A DNA stretch of 64,000 bases from Bactrocera neohumeralis (GCF_024586455.1 NC_065921.1:1984001-2048000), one strand, 5' to 3'; positions 48,863 through 61,680 are shown, numbered from the stretch's first letter. The notes: generated by a model not told the origin, from the letters alone. Made by a program: numbers and translations.

Positions 48863-49925
48863 GTAAGGCTTACATATTTATATGTGTGTATATGTAAATA
48901 CATATATGTTTGAGTCTTTCTAAATATCATCTCCATTTTTTACCAGCGCTTAAACGATTGGAAGAACACAACGCGCTGTAAATATAGGCGAAGTATTTCC
49001 GGCGAAAAAGATATATCATTAACATCTCTAGAATTAAAAGCGCTCGATCTTTTTGGCAAAGTGCCAAACACTTCATCGGAACCAGTGAGTATAACCCTAA
49101 AGTGTGAGAAGGAAGATCCAGACGAAGAAATAGAGCATCAGCGTACATCTGAATCCCTGCAAAAAGAGTTGCAGGCAGCTGTTGAAGAAGCTATATGTGG
49201 CGATGACGACGACGATGTCATGCAGGATGAAAGCGAAGAGCAGGAAGATATCGTAGAACATACAATATCGAACAATGTTCAAACAACTGTAGGGAATGCG
49301 AGTACAACAGGAAATGTGGAGACTACAACCTATCGTACTATTGTGGTGGAGAACGCGCAGTTTACTGATGAAGACCAGAATCAAGATCATTTGGAGTTTA
49401 TCACACAGCGACGTCACACTTTGGGCACGTCATCCACATCAAGCAATGCCGTAGCGACCGCCGTGCAGACGACGGTAACAGCGGCGACTCCAATCCAAAC
49501 CAATGTCACAAAACTCATCAATGGTGAAATGCCGTTGAAACGGTTGCGCACGCAGCCTCCCACCGAACAAGTAGTCTACGAAGGTACATAATTTTCTGTA
49601 TTTGCAAAATTTTCAGCTTTCTGGCAATGTTGCCCTTTCAATTAATTATTAACATTTTTCTTCAGTTAAAAAGGCGCCAATAGTGCAACATCCACAACCA
49701 CGAACCATAACCATACGTAATACTGCAGTGCCGCAAGCAGAATGTAACAACAGCAGTAGCAGCAGCCAAATAATGGCCCTGAGTAGTCTCACATCACCCG
49801 ATGTGCGGGAAATAGCACGACAACTCAAACGCATTGCGGATGTTAAAGCTGAGAAGCTGAGATTCGAAATAGCACGCTTCAAATTCAACAATCCCGGTTT
49901 TGTTTATCATTCACCCACATTATAG
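48662..49925 (+). CDS. Myb/SANT-like (zeste-type) DNA-binding protein
   Basis: The three exons are 48662-48862, 48947-49583 and 49666-49925, 365 codons in frame with GT..AG introns of 84 and 82 bp. Residues 1-85 resemble the Myb/SANT-like domain of zeste and related insect regulators (QYMMYLDMMEKD, NYLHKKWKELSDKLN, WRKRLNDWKNTTRCKYRR). Spliced tryptophan spacing is consistent with this. A patch at 152-168 (GDDDDDVMQDESEEQED) is acidic. The C-terminus has a charged helix, SPDVREIARQLKRIADVKAEKLRFEIARFKFN, probably for dimerisation. The gene is probably a nuclear transcription or chromatin factor; target genes are unknown. It is divergent from Topors with about 1.85 kb between start codons. I do not recognise a specific Drosophila name. 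Confidence 0.85.
48947..49583 (+). CDS. Myb/SANT-like gene exon 2
   Basis: The acceptor TTTTTACCAG ends at 48946. RLNDWKNTTRCKYRR completes the DNA-binding domain, followed by the acidic patch and a Thr-rich spacer. The donor is GAAG|GTACAT with GT at 49584-49585. It is 637 nt long and ends in phase 1. Confidence 0.85.
49666..49925 (+). CDS. Myb/SANT-like gene exon 3
   Basis: The acceptor TTCTTCAG ends at 49665. The join gives V-KKAPIVQHPQPRT, a short Ser run, and the C-terminal charged helix. The stop TAG is at 49923-49925. ATTAAA at about 49935 is a weak poly(A) candidate; AATAAA repeats follow near 50565. Confidence 0.85.
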
Positions 49926-52649
49926 TATACTTACATTAAAGTATACTTACTATAATTACACTTTGCAACGGGAATACGAAAAATTATTCACGAAATTTTG
50001 TTATAAAAAATTTTTCTACTTAGTTGTAATCGGCCCAAATATTATACTATGTCTTACAAAACGAATAGCAGTAGTAGACCTAACGCTTAACACAGACCTA
50101 AATTAATTGATTATTCCAATCGTTTCTCTTTTTTGTATTTATCATTTATTATTATAAGGTATTTTAAGTCTCACAAATAAGTTACATAATTATCCTTTTA
50201 CTATTTGCAAGCCTGGCTATTGACGAGAAATCAGTAATGTTGTAGAACCCTACCATATGAGCGTCACTCTCAAATGCCATAGTCTTCTTTAAAGTACACA
50301 GGCATTTTGTTTGGACACCTTTGCTACTTATTTGATACATGTTTTTTTGTTTCAAAAACGTATTTCATAATAACTAAGCAAAGTCCTTTTCGAGGTCTTC
50401 TTTCGGTCACATGCGTGAGGCATGGACTTGAAATTGGAGTCGAAATAAGTGAAAACTTCTTGCAAATAAGGAGACTAAATTAAGTGTACAATTGGTTTTA
50501 ATTATATGTATGTATATGTTACAGAAATATTTAAACATATGTAATACACATGTGTATGAAATTTTAAATAAATAAATTTCACTATAAAGTTAACCTATTA
50601 TTGTACGCTTACTTACTGTGCCAAGGGACATCACCTCTCCACCTTCCCTCTAGTTGCTAACCAGACTAATTTTGATATATTTTGCTCATTGATTAAACTT
50701 TTCTATAGGGACTCGCGCTCGTTTCACTTTTATGCCGAAGTTCGTCATTTCATAAATGGTTTTATGAAGATAACAAATAACTCACAAAAATATTGCCACA
50801 GATAAAAATCTTGCCTGCTAAAAAAACTCGCAGTCAACTGGCAATAATTATTGCCAGTGGAGACGAGTAGTTAGAAGCTTTTCATTTCGCTTAAATACGC
50901 TCATCCTATCGGTAGGTACATTTTGGCAATGGGCAAGCGAGCATAACACCCCGCTCCTGTGGGTGGGTGTGTGTTGGCATGTGCTTCTAACAAGAGCAAC
51001 AATTGCTGGGAATCGCTTGCGCGGAAGTGTAAAATCTTTATGCGAGCGATTACTACGCTTGATCTCTCGAATGGAGGAGGGTCAATTGATGTTTGCGATG
51101 ACGTGGTCAACAAGCGACCGCAATAATAATAATACGAACATAGCAACACTTGATAATAACATTGTTGCTGGCTCAAAAGAGAACATCAAAGTTCAGTTTA
51201 ATGGTCAAGCGAGCAGGGGGCCAAGGTAAAAATAATAACAACAACATTAGGTGTAATGTTGCTGGCGAAATTTTCGGTGTTGGCGCTGGTGTGGTTGTAG
51301 TAGCAATGGTTGCTCTTGCACCATGACCACAGCAATTTGTTTCGGAATTTTAAGCAGCCTCAGCAGCAGCAACAAAGTACCGCTTGTAAGTGTGTACATA
51401 CACATAAGCATTCGAGTAGCGGCAGTTATGGAATATTTCCCCAACTCTTCGTGTCTTTTGTCTTTGGCCGTAACATTTCCGTGATTGCCGTCGCTGTTCA
51501 CAGCTCGGCTGTCGTTACAGTCTCGTCCGAAATTGCATTCCTTTAGCTGGGGGCTGCGAATTCTTCTCGTGTCTGCCATCACATTCCGGCAACTGTCCCC
51601 TGCCTCTGCTTAAGCAGCCTCGTCAACGCTGCGACCATCATCGCGGTCACCGTGGTCACCGCCACCGCCACGGCCACGGCCGCCAACAAGACATTTTCGC
51701 TGATCTCCAAAGTTTAAAGATTTTTCACAGTAAATTGCATCGATGGTGCGCCTCACGTCGCCTGTGATATATCACAATGATATTTCTCTATATAGCAGAC
51801 CAGAACACATATTTTGGCTCAAGGGCTCTCATGCGCGATTCGCATGCCTCCCTGACCGCATTCGCTCCGTGCTCGCTGTCATGTTAGAAATTTGCAACTT
51901 TTAACTTTTTCGTCTTCATTATAAAGTTTTTTGTTTCGATTTTTGGCAGATTTTTACCCACTCATAGTAAAACGTCTCTTTTCGGGCTAGGCTTTTGCTT
52001 TACTCCTTCGCTGTGGTGAAGTGTCTGAAATTGTGATTTTTCACCAGGCGATGCGCGGTTAATAAAGAAGTTACGATAATTTATTGCGCACAGAATGAGG
52101 TTGGGAAAATTCGCTTTGGCGTTCGCTGGCTCATTCCGCATTGACATAGCTGCTGGCCAGCACTTTTCAGTTGGCCGCTAAGTGAGTTGTCAAATTGGCT
52201 ACGGAACAGTGAAGTGTATAAATTGTGCAACAAATTACAATGTCAGCAATTCTGTTCGATGAGCAGTGGATTAACGGTTAAGGATTCGGTAAAAAAGTAA
52301 TATCAACTAATAATAACAGCAAAATGATATAACAAAGGAATATTTAAGCAGAGAATATATTTATGTCTCACTTATGACTCACTTGTGGCAAGGAGGGAAC
52401 TATAAGGTTGGGTCCAAGTGTACATTTAATATCTTTTTAGTCACTTGGACTGTCTTCCAGTCCAGTCTTTTATCATTGCTTCTGAGTCTCCGTGGGATTT
52501 CGATAGGCATCAGGGTATCAGGAAGTCTAGAACAGGGTAATTTCGTAAATTATAGTATAGATGAGAAGGTAAGAAGTTTTGCGAAAATGGGAATTTTTAA
52601 TAACTAAAACTTTTGTATATGATGACCACGACACTTTGAAAGCTCTGAA
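49926..52649. other. Spacer right of the Myb/SANT-like gene
   Basis: The 3' UTR of the gene should occupy the left end. A CAG/CAA/GCC-rich patch at 51240-51690, including GGTCACCGCCACCGCCACGG, is compositionally distinct but shows no long open frame with codon bias. No element recognised. Confidence 0.35.
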
Positions 52650-52830
52650 AGTTTTCGACGCAGAAGCCGCCGGGGGAAACAGACCCGGTGGAGAAGGACC
52701 AGGGTTCGCATGGTATATCCAAGCGCCACAAAGCAAAAGGAAGAAACTTCTGGCGCGCAGTTGTTAACTCGGCTATAACCGCGTAAGCGGTGTCTACGCA
52801 AATGAAGGGGATGAAGAAGATCTAAATATA
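52650..52830 (+). mobile_element. LINE 3' tail (copy B), short
   Basis: The sequence TTTCGACGCAGAAGCCGCCG begins a 160-bp segment alignable by eye to the tails of copies A (10670-10862) and C (57655-57845), with the shared phrases GTTAACTCGGCTATAACCG and GTAAGCGGTGTCTACGC. It has no open frame of use. Confidence 0.65.
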
Positions 52831-54924
52831 GTCGAAGTCGGTGCATATTCGCTTATGCCGAATATGAATTCTTCGTCGAGTTGACAAAAATGGATGACAT
52901 CGGTCCAAATTTTCCACTATGCTCTACATAGCCAATGTAATGATTTCCACCTCAATATTTAGCTTCATACCGCGCAGTTCGGTCAGAGCATACTCTTTAG
53001 ATGCAAACCAAACGAGGAACAGTCATTGAGATAACATAGAATTGAATTTTACTAAACGTTACTCGTCTCAAAATGAGATCAATTCCGAAACTCTTTTCGG
53101 AGAAGATAGTTACTTAACGAAATTTTATTTTTTTTCCCAGCATTTCGTTCGAGCTGACGGCTCATTGCTGCCCATGGCAACTCCAGTTCCAATTAGTATT
53201 GCATGTTTGGGTTTCCTTTGCCGTTAGCCATCATTTATTCAGAAAGCTGGCTGCCAACGCATTGAAGGGCAACATGCGAGTCATTTATGTGCAACAAATG
53301 CAACATGTGGCAGGAAACGTCGACTGTGTGTGCAGTGTGTTTTGGTTCATACGCTTCATTCGCTGTCTAAAAAGAGTTGACAAAGTCAATTTGAAACAAT
53401 GACGACCAGCAGATTGCCGTTCTGTGCACAGATTCTTTGCTATGATGACAGCAGCAACTTAAGAAACTGGAGTGAATGGTGGGACATGGAATGGCAACGT
53501 CACTGCTGCCATTGCGGGGACACACTCCTCAAATGGGCCATGCGACAATGTCAGCGATGTGGACGAACGGCAACTGAAGACGCGTGATATAGACACACGT
53601 AGCTACATACTTGCCTTATTTAGTAGAGCTCTTCCTCGTATGCATGTGTATTTCCGACCCAAGTATGATACGCGTGCTATGTAGTACAACAAATTGGCAA
53701 CAACAGTTGCCATGCTAATCGCTTAGAAAAGCTGTCTAGAGCATGTTTGTGTGGTTGAATACTTTCAGTGAACATTTTGCGGGTAGCTTTGCACTGGCTA
53801 TTAATGTTGCCTATTGGGAAATGGTATGAGGTCTCGGAAATGGTGTCACTTTAATCTTGTGGTTCGTATCAAAACTCGTTGTCAATCGAAGGCGCTGAGA
53901 TGGTCTTCGGACTCTTCTTTCGTCAGAGAACGTATTCATATAATACCTGAGGAGGTTTTCCATTGTCTGCATAGGGATTACCGCTATTAGTTCAAATACA
54001 GATCTTGTACTAAGCAGAGCGGCTTTTCTGAAAACATAGTCCATGTCCATGGGAAATGTCTTAAAATTTTGTGCCCAGTAGTTGGAACGCGTAAACACTC
54101 CATCAGCATTTGAAGTTTCAACTTGTTGGTCTTACCGCAGCTTTGACCGCAGTCAAAAAATCGCTACTGACATATTTATTTTGTTGAGTCTATTTTCTCT
54201 ATTTCATGTTGTTTTGCATTTGGCGTTTGCTGACAGTGTCATTGACAATGGCAAGGAAGCACATTCTTCGGTGCGCACACGTTCTGCTTGCCCCAGTAGG
54301 TAAATCTACTGAATTTCATACTCATGAAATATAGAAATGTAATTTGTCCTTTCAGTTTCGGAGCTATTTCCGTTTGCCAGATGGCAATCTTTTCGTCCTT
54401 ATAGTCGTAGAGTAGAAGAGCGGATCAGAAAACATATGTATTCCATAAAAGAAGAAGAAAGATTATTCAAACCGCTTAGAAATCTTCTCCAAGCTCTACC
54501 GACCCCAATGTCTCTTCCTGATAATTCTTAGGTCATCAGAGTACTTGCGCTGATCCTCCACTACTTATATGGGGTTAGGAACGGAGTCGATTCCTCCGAT
54601 CACTTGCGGCAGATTCCTCTTTTTCTTTTTGGAGTTAAGTGGCTAAGTCGCTCCTCAGTTTCGAGTCTTGGTCTATTGCATTGTGAGGCATTGTCCTTTA
54701 GATATAAAATCGAAATTCATTTAAACATAGTTTATTTCTTCGTTAAGGCAACAGACTTCGGATCGACTAGAACTACTTCTCGGTCTTCTCATCTTGATTT
54801 TAGAGCCGCTTTGCTTCTTAAGATATACACCGACGTTACATTCGCCTTAAATATACAGGTATATCCTATTGGGCGTCGACTAACAAAAAAGGTTTCTGCA
54901 ATGAGCTTGATCAACCACACACGG
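52831..54924. other. Spacer, no element recognised
   Basis: Mixed-composition non-coding DNA. Open frames at 53399-53587 and 53811-54098 show no domain. The sequence at 54400-54620 is pyrimidine-rich and may be repeat-derived, but I cannot name it. Confidence 0.35.
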
Positions 54925-55040
54925 GAGGTCCCTGTCGACAGTCGGGTCTATGTAACCGGAACGGACTCGGATTTTTTATCCGATCAAGGACTTTCAACTC
55001 GGCAGAATTCTGTCACTACAACAACAAAAACAGGGTCCTC
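54925..55040 (+). repeat. Possible SINE-like interspersed repeat with (ACA)n tail
   Basis: The segment contains GTCGGGTCTATGTAACCGGA, ACTCGGATTTTTTATCCGAT (a short hairpin), GGACTTTCAACTCGGCAG and a CTACAACAACAAAAAC tail. From memory this phrase series recurs in tephritid DNA and ends in CAA repeats, which is typical of short retroposons. It overlaps a chance open frame. Family identity is inferred, not verified. Confidence 0.35.
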
Positions 55041-56944
55041 GAATTCTTCACATATGCTTACTAGAACATAAAATTCGTACGGAACATGTTTCAGCTCCAG
55101 CAAATTCAGAAATCTGTTTCCTGAATCCACGCGATTATCATTAGCTTATCTGCCTTTACCTACCTGCCTAATCATACGCCTTTTTTATAAGAAAATATGC
55201 CTTAATCCACTCGTCTCTCTGCTCAGAATGAGCGTAGACCGATTGGTCATTTGAACTTCGACTGATGATATCTAAACGATCATGGTATCCAATTATAATA
55301 ATTTTGATTTATCTGGTGCAATCAGGAACAAGTAAAGACAGCTTTAAGCTTCAGCGTTATGAAAATGTTAAGATCATTACATCTGGATCTCGTCTCAAAT
55401 ACTTGCAGATGCGAGTTTCTCGTGAATATACTCCATTTGACATTGCTGAGCGGGAATGTCCAGTGGCATTGACTCCGGCCGCATTTCACCGGTAGCATGT
55501 AGTTGTAGTTACAGTCGTAAGAAGGCCGTGCGCTGAGAGGTGCAGTCAAAATAAAGCAAAGAAATGGAAAAGCAAGTTAATCAAAACCGAAAAAGTGCAA
55601 CCGCGGAAGAAATATCAATCAAGAACAGTTTCTTGACCTTAGGGAGCTTGTTGCTTGCGTTGCTGCACAAATTGCAAACGCCGAATGGCGGCGTGCAACA
55701 GCAACTGCATACGCGCGCATGCCCATGCGCACCCGCAACCGGCACTGCCTAGGCCAACTGCAGGCGAGTCTCAGAAGCAGCAACGCACTGACCTAGACGC
55801 TGGTATGCGCCGACTCTGCCACTGTTGCTGCGGTCGCTGCTGTGGCGGTTGGCGACCGAGGGCCGTGACGTTACTGAACTGCGATTGACGGTAATTGGTT
55901 GACGTTTGTCTTATTTAAATTTGTTTTTGCCCATTGCCGAGTTGTTACTGTCGTGTTGCAGCAGCAGCAGCAGCTGTTGCCGCAGCTTCTGCGTTGCCAT
56001 TGTTATAGTAATAGTTATTTGATGTTGTTGTTGGTTTTTCCATTGTCATTGTCAAGGCAAATCAAATTGTATGCACGCTGGCCGTCGAACTCGCCACCGC
56101 CGCTGTCCCTCTCGCCATCGAGCGCCAGTCGCTGCCTTCCTTGCGCTCCTGTTTTGCCAACAACTTTAATTGAAATGAGTTTCGGGAATTACGGCAATTG
56201 CATTCAAACAAATTTGGTTGCACAAGTATGTAGCAACATTGCATCCATGAGCCCTCACTTACACATGCATGTAGGTGTGCGTGTGTGTTTGTCTGCATGC
56301 CAGCGTTCTTTTCGCATTCTCATTTAATTTTTATTACTATGCCCATTTTGGCGGTTGTTGTTGTTGTTGTTGTTGTTGTCGTAGTTATTCCTAGATTAGA
56401 ATTGTTGACAAGCATAGAACATAGTACTTGACTGTCGTAATCATGGAATTCTCGGAATTGCCTTGTTTGAACGAGAAGTCAACTATGTATGTAGTTATGC
56501 ATTGATTGCTCCCAGAATAGACCTCGCTACATACATACTTGTACATACACACTACTCTATATGTTTGTTGGCATTGATTGTTTGCTCAAATGCCGTTGTT
56601 AGTTCAGCATTAGAACCTCTCACGAAATAGTAATTTAGGTTTTGCTTGGCAGACAGACTTTCACGAAGTATGCGAAAAGCATAACTTGTTCTTTTATATC
56701 GGTAAAAAATATTATTTTGAATATAATAATATGGTCTTGCATTACGACCCCGAGGGAGCATAGTGCCAAAGTTAGAGGAGGCGAATGAAGAAGCGGAAGA
56801 AAGGCTTCACCTCTACGAAGGTGTCACGAACGTTCGAAAATGATTCTGCAATAGAAAACTTCTCTAACGCACAATGTTGGGGCTTGGTTAATGCCAAAAA
56901 GTCAAATATTGTTTATTCGAAACATTATACTTGTATATAGGGTA
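55041..56944. other. Spacer with trinucleotide repeats
   Basis: CAG/CTG-rich sequence at 55955-55995 and a (GTT)n run at 56353-56379, typical of flies. No coding gene recognised despite several open frames between 55564 and 56327, which have no domain. Confidence 0.35.
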
Positions 56945-57545
56945 ATTCATTTCGAGGTTCCCTACTTTTTTATTGAAAAAACACAGAAACTTCAAAAATG
57001 TTTACTATCATTCGAAAGAACATTCTTTGGTATTTATCTTTTGAAGATTATCTCTTTCAATTGTTGGCTGCGGCTACATTGAGTCCAATTTTCGATGATT
57101 CGTTCGAGCATTTCGACTGGTTACTGGCTTCAAGGACTGAATTGAAGCTTGAATGTCCTCATAGACTTCACGTATCCCCACAGAAAAGAGTCTAACGGTG
57201 CGACATCTTACGAATTCCAACCAATAAATTGGCCCGAAATCTGAAATTATCTGCTCACCGAAGTGTTCTCTCAATAAATCCATAGATTGGAGCGATGTGT
57301 GGGAAATGTCGTTGGTGAAATCAAATATCGCCGAAATCACATCATTTTTGAAGAAATATGGACCGATGAATTCACCAGCCGACAAACCAATTTCTGGATG
57401 AAATTGCAGCGCTTGAATCTCTTCAGGTTGCTCTTCGGACCGAAATCGGCAATTTTGCTTGTTTGCATTCCCACTGACCCAGAAATGGGCTTCATCGCTG
57501 AACAAAAGTTAGCTCGAAAACGTACGATTTTCTTGAAACTTTGCA
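56945..57545 (-). mobile_element. Second-family IS630/mariner transposon, 5'-truncated (copy 2)
   Basis: On the minus strand the frame reads FSDEAHFWVSGNANKQNCRF, EEQPEEIQ, FIGPYFFKNDV, SMDLLREHFGEQIISDFGPI, IREVYEDIQASIQSLKP. These are the central and C-terminal parts of the same transposase as at 60540; the SDEAHF motif is intact. The N-terminal half is missing. A LINE tail (copy C) begins at the truncation point. The right boundary is therefore a junction. Confidence 0.8.
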
Positions 57546-57845
57546 AGACAGCCTCGGATACGACGACATTGACATAGTTCAGCGAATTAAGAGACAGCGG
57601 CTACGCTGCCTAGATCATGTCGTCCGGATGGATGAAAATGACGCAGCTCAGAGAGTATTCGACGCAGTAACAACGGGGAAAGCAGAGGAAGAGGAAGGCC
57701 TCAACTCTGTTGGAAAGACCAGGTGGAGGAGGACCTGGCTACAGTTGGAATCTCCAATTGGCGCCAAACAGCGAAGAGGAAGAACGACTGGCGAGTTGAT
57801 ATAACCACGTAAGCGTTGCCAGCGCTAATAAAGGAGAAGATACCT
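57543..57845 (+). mobile_element. LINE 3' tail (copy C)
   Basis: The open frame carries DSLGYDDIDIVQRIKRQRLRCLDHVVRMDENDAAQRVFDAV..., the C-terminal RLRWAGHVVRM-type motif of the LINE protein, followed by LNSVGKTRWRRTW. The 3' part matches copies A and B and ends near CTAATAAAGGAGAAGA. It is a typical 5'-truncated insertion. Confidence 0.78.
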
Positions 57846-60539
57846 GTTAGCCTTAACTTTTTAATTCAAGTTTAGTTTGTATAAGTATCGAGCGTTCGAT
57901 ATCATCCAATCGTAGCCATTCCTTACCTGCTTCACTTAGCATTATTATTCCTCTATCTTATCTCTGTGGTCATATACTCCGCTTGTAGGACTAAACTGTT
58001 CACAAAGAATATTTTTGAGCGTTATGCGCCGTTTGCCCAAGGACGAATAACTCTTGGATCCTTCATCACATTGTCATACAGCATTTGTTATTCGCAAGGT
58101 TTTTGCCAAAAATTGGACTCATAACGCTCCGCAAGCACCGTGATTTAGTTTCATTCGACGTGTGACTATTTAGCAAACTCAAGCAAACGGATGCAGGGAC
58201 TTCATTCAGGAGATAAAAACCGAATTAAAAAGACCTTCAAGGCTCTACCAAGGAAAAACTATTACGACTGCTTCGAGGACTGGAAAAAACTTAGGCAAAA
58301 GTAAGTTTTCTCGGACGGGGCTTACTTTGAGGGGATGAGACGACTTTAAATGATGTGTTTTGTGTGGGCATCCGTTTGTGGTTTTGTCAAATTAATGATT
58401 TCTTCAACTCTACAAAGTTTTACTTAAGCATCTGCATCAACGGAGAACAACAACAGCTTATGCAGATCATTTATCAATAATATGTGTTTCACGATAAAAC
58501 CCAAGCAAGACCACCACCAACAACAACAGTTATATGTAAATGCTGCCCAAAACAAAGCAATGAGGATGAAGTGAAATAGTAACAGCACTTGCTGTGCCGG
58601 TCCACCGACCGCCAAGCCGAGCGCGCGACAGCTGAGTAATACGCTGCCATTACGATATCATCACGTTTATGACGTTAACACAATTAATCAACTCGCAAAC
58701 GCTAAAAGGCTTTTGCTGCTGCTGACGCTCGTATTTCTTCGTTTATTTCGTGGACGGCCTAAAACAACCATTTTCGCTGCGCTGGTGCGAGCAATTTCAG
58801 AGCCACTGCCACTGCCAGCGATATCAACGCCAACAGACGCTCAAGCAGCGATGCATTAATCTGCCAGTTTGGTGCCGCCGTCGCACTGCCGCTGAGGCCG
58901 CATCAGGCATAATCGGTTCGCTTTCCATCAGCTTGGAAATTTGTTTTCGGAAAAGTAATCGGTTTATTTTGTGTGCTTAGCGAGCGCGCGTGTGTGCGGC
59001 AAGTGGCTTAGTGATCGCGCGGCAGTCGTTGAGGAGCATCCTCTGGCTGTGGATGAGATGGTTGCGATGCCTCCTACACTGCGGGCCGACCGAAGCGCCC
59101 AGTCGGCTACAGTTATGGCACCAGGAAGTTGAGGTGTGCCTAACAACATCTGCCGCATTGATTGCTCTGGGTCTAATGACCAAGTGGATGCTCATGTGTC
59201 TGTATGTACGTGTGTATATGATTGTGTAAACAAGCATTTACGCAGGCACTTAAGTGATCTTCCTGCTACTGATGCCTCTTGATACTGTTATGGTAGTCGA
59301 GCGATATTGTTACCGTTGTTGTTGGCATTTGTGCTATAATAGCAATGGATCTTATTGCCGCTGGAGTTCGCAGTATCAAGGAACGCAAGAACATGAATAA
59401 CTGCAGTTGTCCGAGGTGCGTTGCAGCGTTTTCTTGCGGTATTGGCGATGCTCATTTCATTTAACTTTTGCAATACTTCATTCTGCGCTGCGCTGCAGCG
59501 TTTCAGCCAAGCTTTCATGCAACGTATGTTTGCAGCATGTTTGCCATGTGGCAAGGCTGCGCAGACCGGGTGTGCAACATCACCCACCGAGCATTTGTTG
59601 TAATGCATCTGGTCCGCTACTCAATTTGCTGCTTATTGTCAGCTCGCCTGTCGGACGGTGGCGCGCTTGTTCGATTAGTGAACCGGTGGATTGGTGGTTT
59701 AGCGAGGAAAGCGGCAAAAATGGCTTGCAACGCCGCATCAGTTTCGGTTTCAATCTGCTCAGTCACCAACATGTGAGCTCGTACGTTGTGCTGGCAACGT
59801 TCCCCCTCCGGCGGCGGCGGCGGCAGCTGGTGTGTTAATGGCTTGCATTGGTGCTAATGCTTTGTTTGGCGGATATGAGGTACATTTGTTTTCCAGTTAG
59901 CTTATCTCCTTACTCTAATGCTTTGCATGAAATTTATTTTTGCTTTCACGAGAGACGGAAATGTTGTCGGTTAATATTAATTATTTGCATTTCGCTCATA
60001 TCACAGACGCATGTGTGTGTATGTGTGTGCGAATTCCGTTTGAATTATATGCACATCGTTCCTGATTGTTGTTGTTATTCACGTTAATAAATCGCGTTTG
60101 CTTTCAATACGCAACAGGTGGAAGACATCGAATTGGCTAATTTGTGAAAGTTTGTTAAACCAATTTAGCTTTAAAGTTAAGAAATCGGCAGAAATTGCTC
60201 GAGGATTTGCTATTCCATTACAAGATTTGTTTTTGATGGAGAAAATCTGATTTACTTTTTAGTTAGTGAGAAAATATATAAATAAGAAAGCAGTTGAAAT
60301 TAGTTATAGCCATCGTAAAGGATTGTATAGTAAAGGATCTTGCACCATGCTTATAGCAACAATCCGAATGTGGAACCAAAGCCGCGGACCGTTAATTTTT
60401 CTAAACTTATCTAATTTTTGTGAGTTGAGTCGCTTCAAAAAATGGTTTACATCTTCTCGATAGAGTGTCCTTTTAGAATCACCTTTTGCTAAAAATTTTT
60501 GAGTTTCATCCCCTGAACACATTGCTATTCAACATTTCG
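57846..60539. other. Spacer with GC-rich repeat-poor tract
   Basis: Between 58600 and 59850 the DNA is richer in GC and in GCTG/CAGC words than its surroundings, yet no open frame shows a domain or conserved codon pattern. It may be regulatory. A TG run occurs near 60012-60030. Confidence 0.35.
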
Positions 60540-61680
60540 AAACTAACGGCTGGTCCAAGTAGAGATACTTTTTTCAATAGCCTTTTTTTGAGAGATCACG
60601 CCTGAGTCGTGTCAAACTGTCATGTTATTTTTACTCAGTATTGTTTGGCAATTTATCATGGAAAGACTGACGCCTGAATAACGTTTAAAAATCGTTCAAT
60701 TTTATTACGAAAACTCACGTCCTGTAAATAATTGGTTTCGTGCGTTTCGCTCAACTTTTGGTCATCTTGAAAACCAGCATTCAATATTAGATAATATTCG
60801 ACCGAAAAGATCACGGCCAGCACGCAGTGGAGAAAATGTAGCTGCCGTATTGGAGATTGTACACGAAGGCTATGGAGAGTCGATTCGTCGCGGTTCGTAG
60901 CAACTCGGACTGACGTATGGAACGACTTCGCGCATTTTACGTTACGATCTCAAATGGAAAGCGTACAAACACTGCTTGTGCAAGAACTGAAGCAGCTCGA
61001 CCTTCCCAAGCCACATCGCTTCGCTCTATGGGCTCTTAAAAATTTCCAAGAAAAAGGATATTTAAACAAGCAAAATTGCCGCTTTTGGGCCGAAGAGCAA
61101 CCTGAAGAAATTCATCTAGAAAAAACAACACGTTCGTGTGGTTTGTGGGCCGTTGGAATCATCGGTCCATATTTCTTCAAAAATGATGCCGGTAAGAACG
61201 TCAATGACGGCTGTTATCGCTCCAAGGTAACCGACTATTTGATGTCTGAAATTGAAGCTTGTGATTCCGGCGACATTTGGCTTCAACAAGATGACGCACA
61301 TCTCACACATTGCACCATACAATGGATTTATTGAGAGAACTCTTCGGTGAGCAGATAATTTCACGTTTCGGGCCGATCGATTGGCCACCAAGATCATATG
61401 ATATCATACCGTTAAACTATTTCCTGTGGGGATATGTAAAATCTAAAGGCTATGCGAACAATCCCACTTCGAGTCAGGCCTTGGAAAAAAACATCACGAG
61501 TTCCATTTGCCAGTTACTAGTCGAAATGCTCGAACGAGTTATCGATAAATGGACTCAACGGATGGACCATCTGAGACGTAGCCGCGGCCAATATTTGAAA
61601 GAGATAATCTTCAAAAGATAAATAATAAAGAATGTTCTTTCGAATGATAAGTAAATTTGAAGTTTCGGTAATTTTACTAG
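60540..61680 (+). mobile_element. Second-family IS630/mariner transposon, near full length, inactive (copy 3)
   Basis: The start MERLTPE at 60658 is stopped at codon 8 (TAA). Later frames give YLNKQNCRFWAEEQPEEIH, GIIGPYFFKNDAGKNVNDGCYRSKVTDYL, DIWLQQDDAHLTHCTIQ, then LRELFGEQIISRFGPIDWPPRSYDIIPLNYFLWGYVKSKGY and a natural-looking C-terminus DHLRRSRGQYLKEIIFKR with stop at 61619-61621. The part between the helix-turn-helix and FSDEAHF is shortened. Ends are approximate. Confidence 0.82.

Noticed and set aside
54604..55071. 155-codon plus frame
   Set aside because: Its end is the possible SINE-like repeat and the rest has no domain, so a chance frame is likelier than a gene.
55564..56327. Open frames with Cys/His-rich translations
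   Set aside because: Composition comes from CAG/CTG/GTT repeats; no spaced zinc-finger pattern.
59407..59838. 143-codon plus frame in the GC-rich tract
   Set aside because: Overlapping frames in other phases and on the other strand are equally long; Cys/Trp-rich composition is typical of out-of-frame GC-rich DNA.
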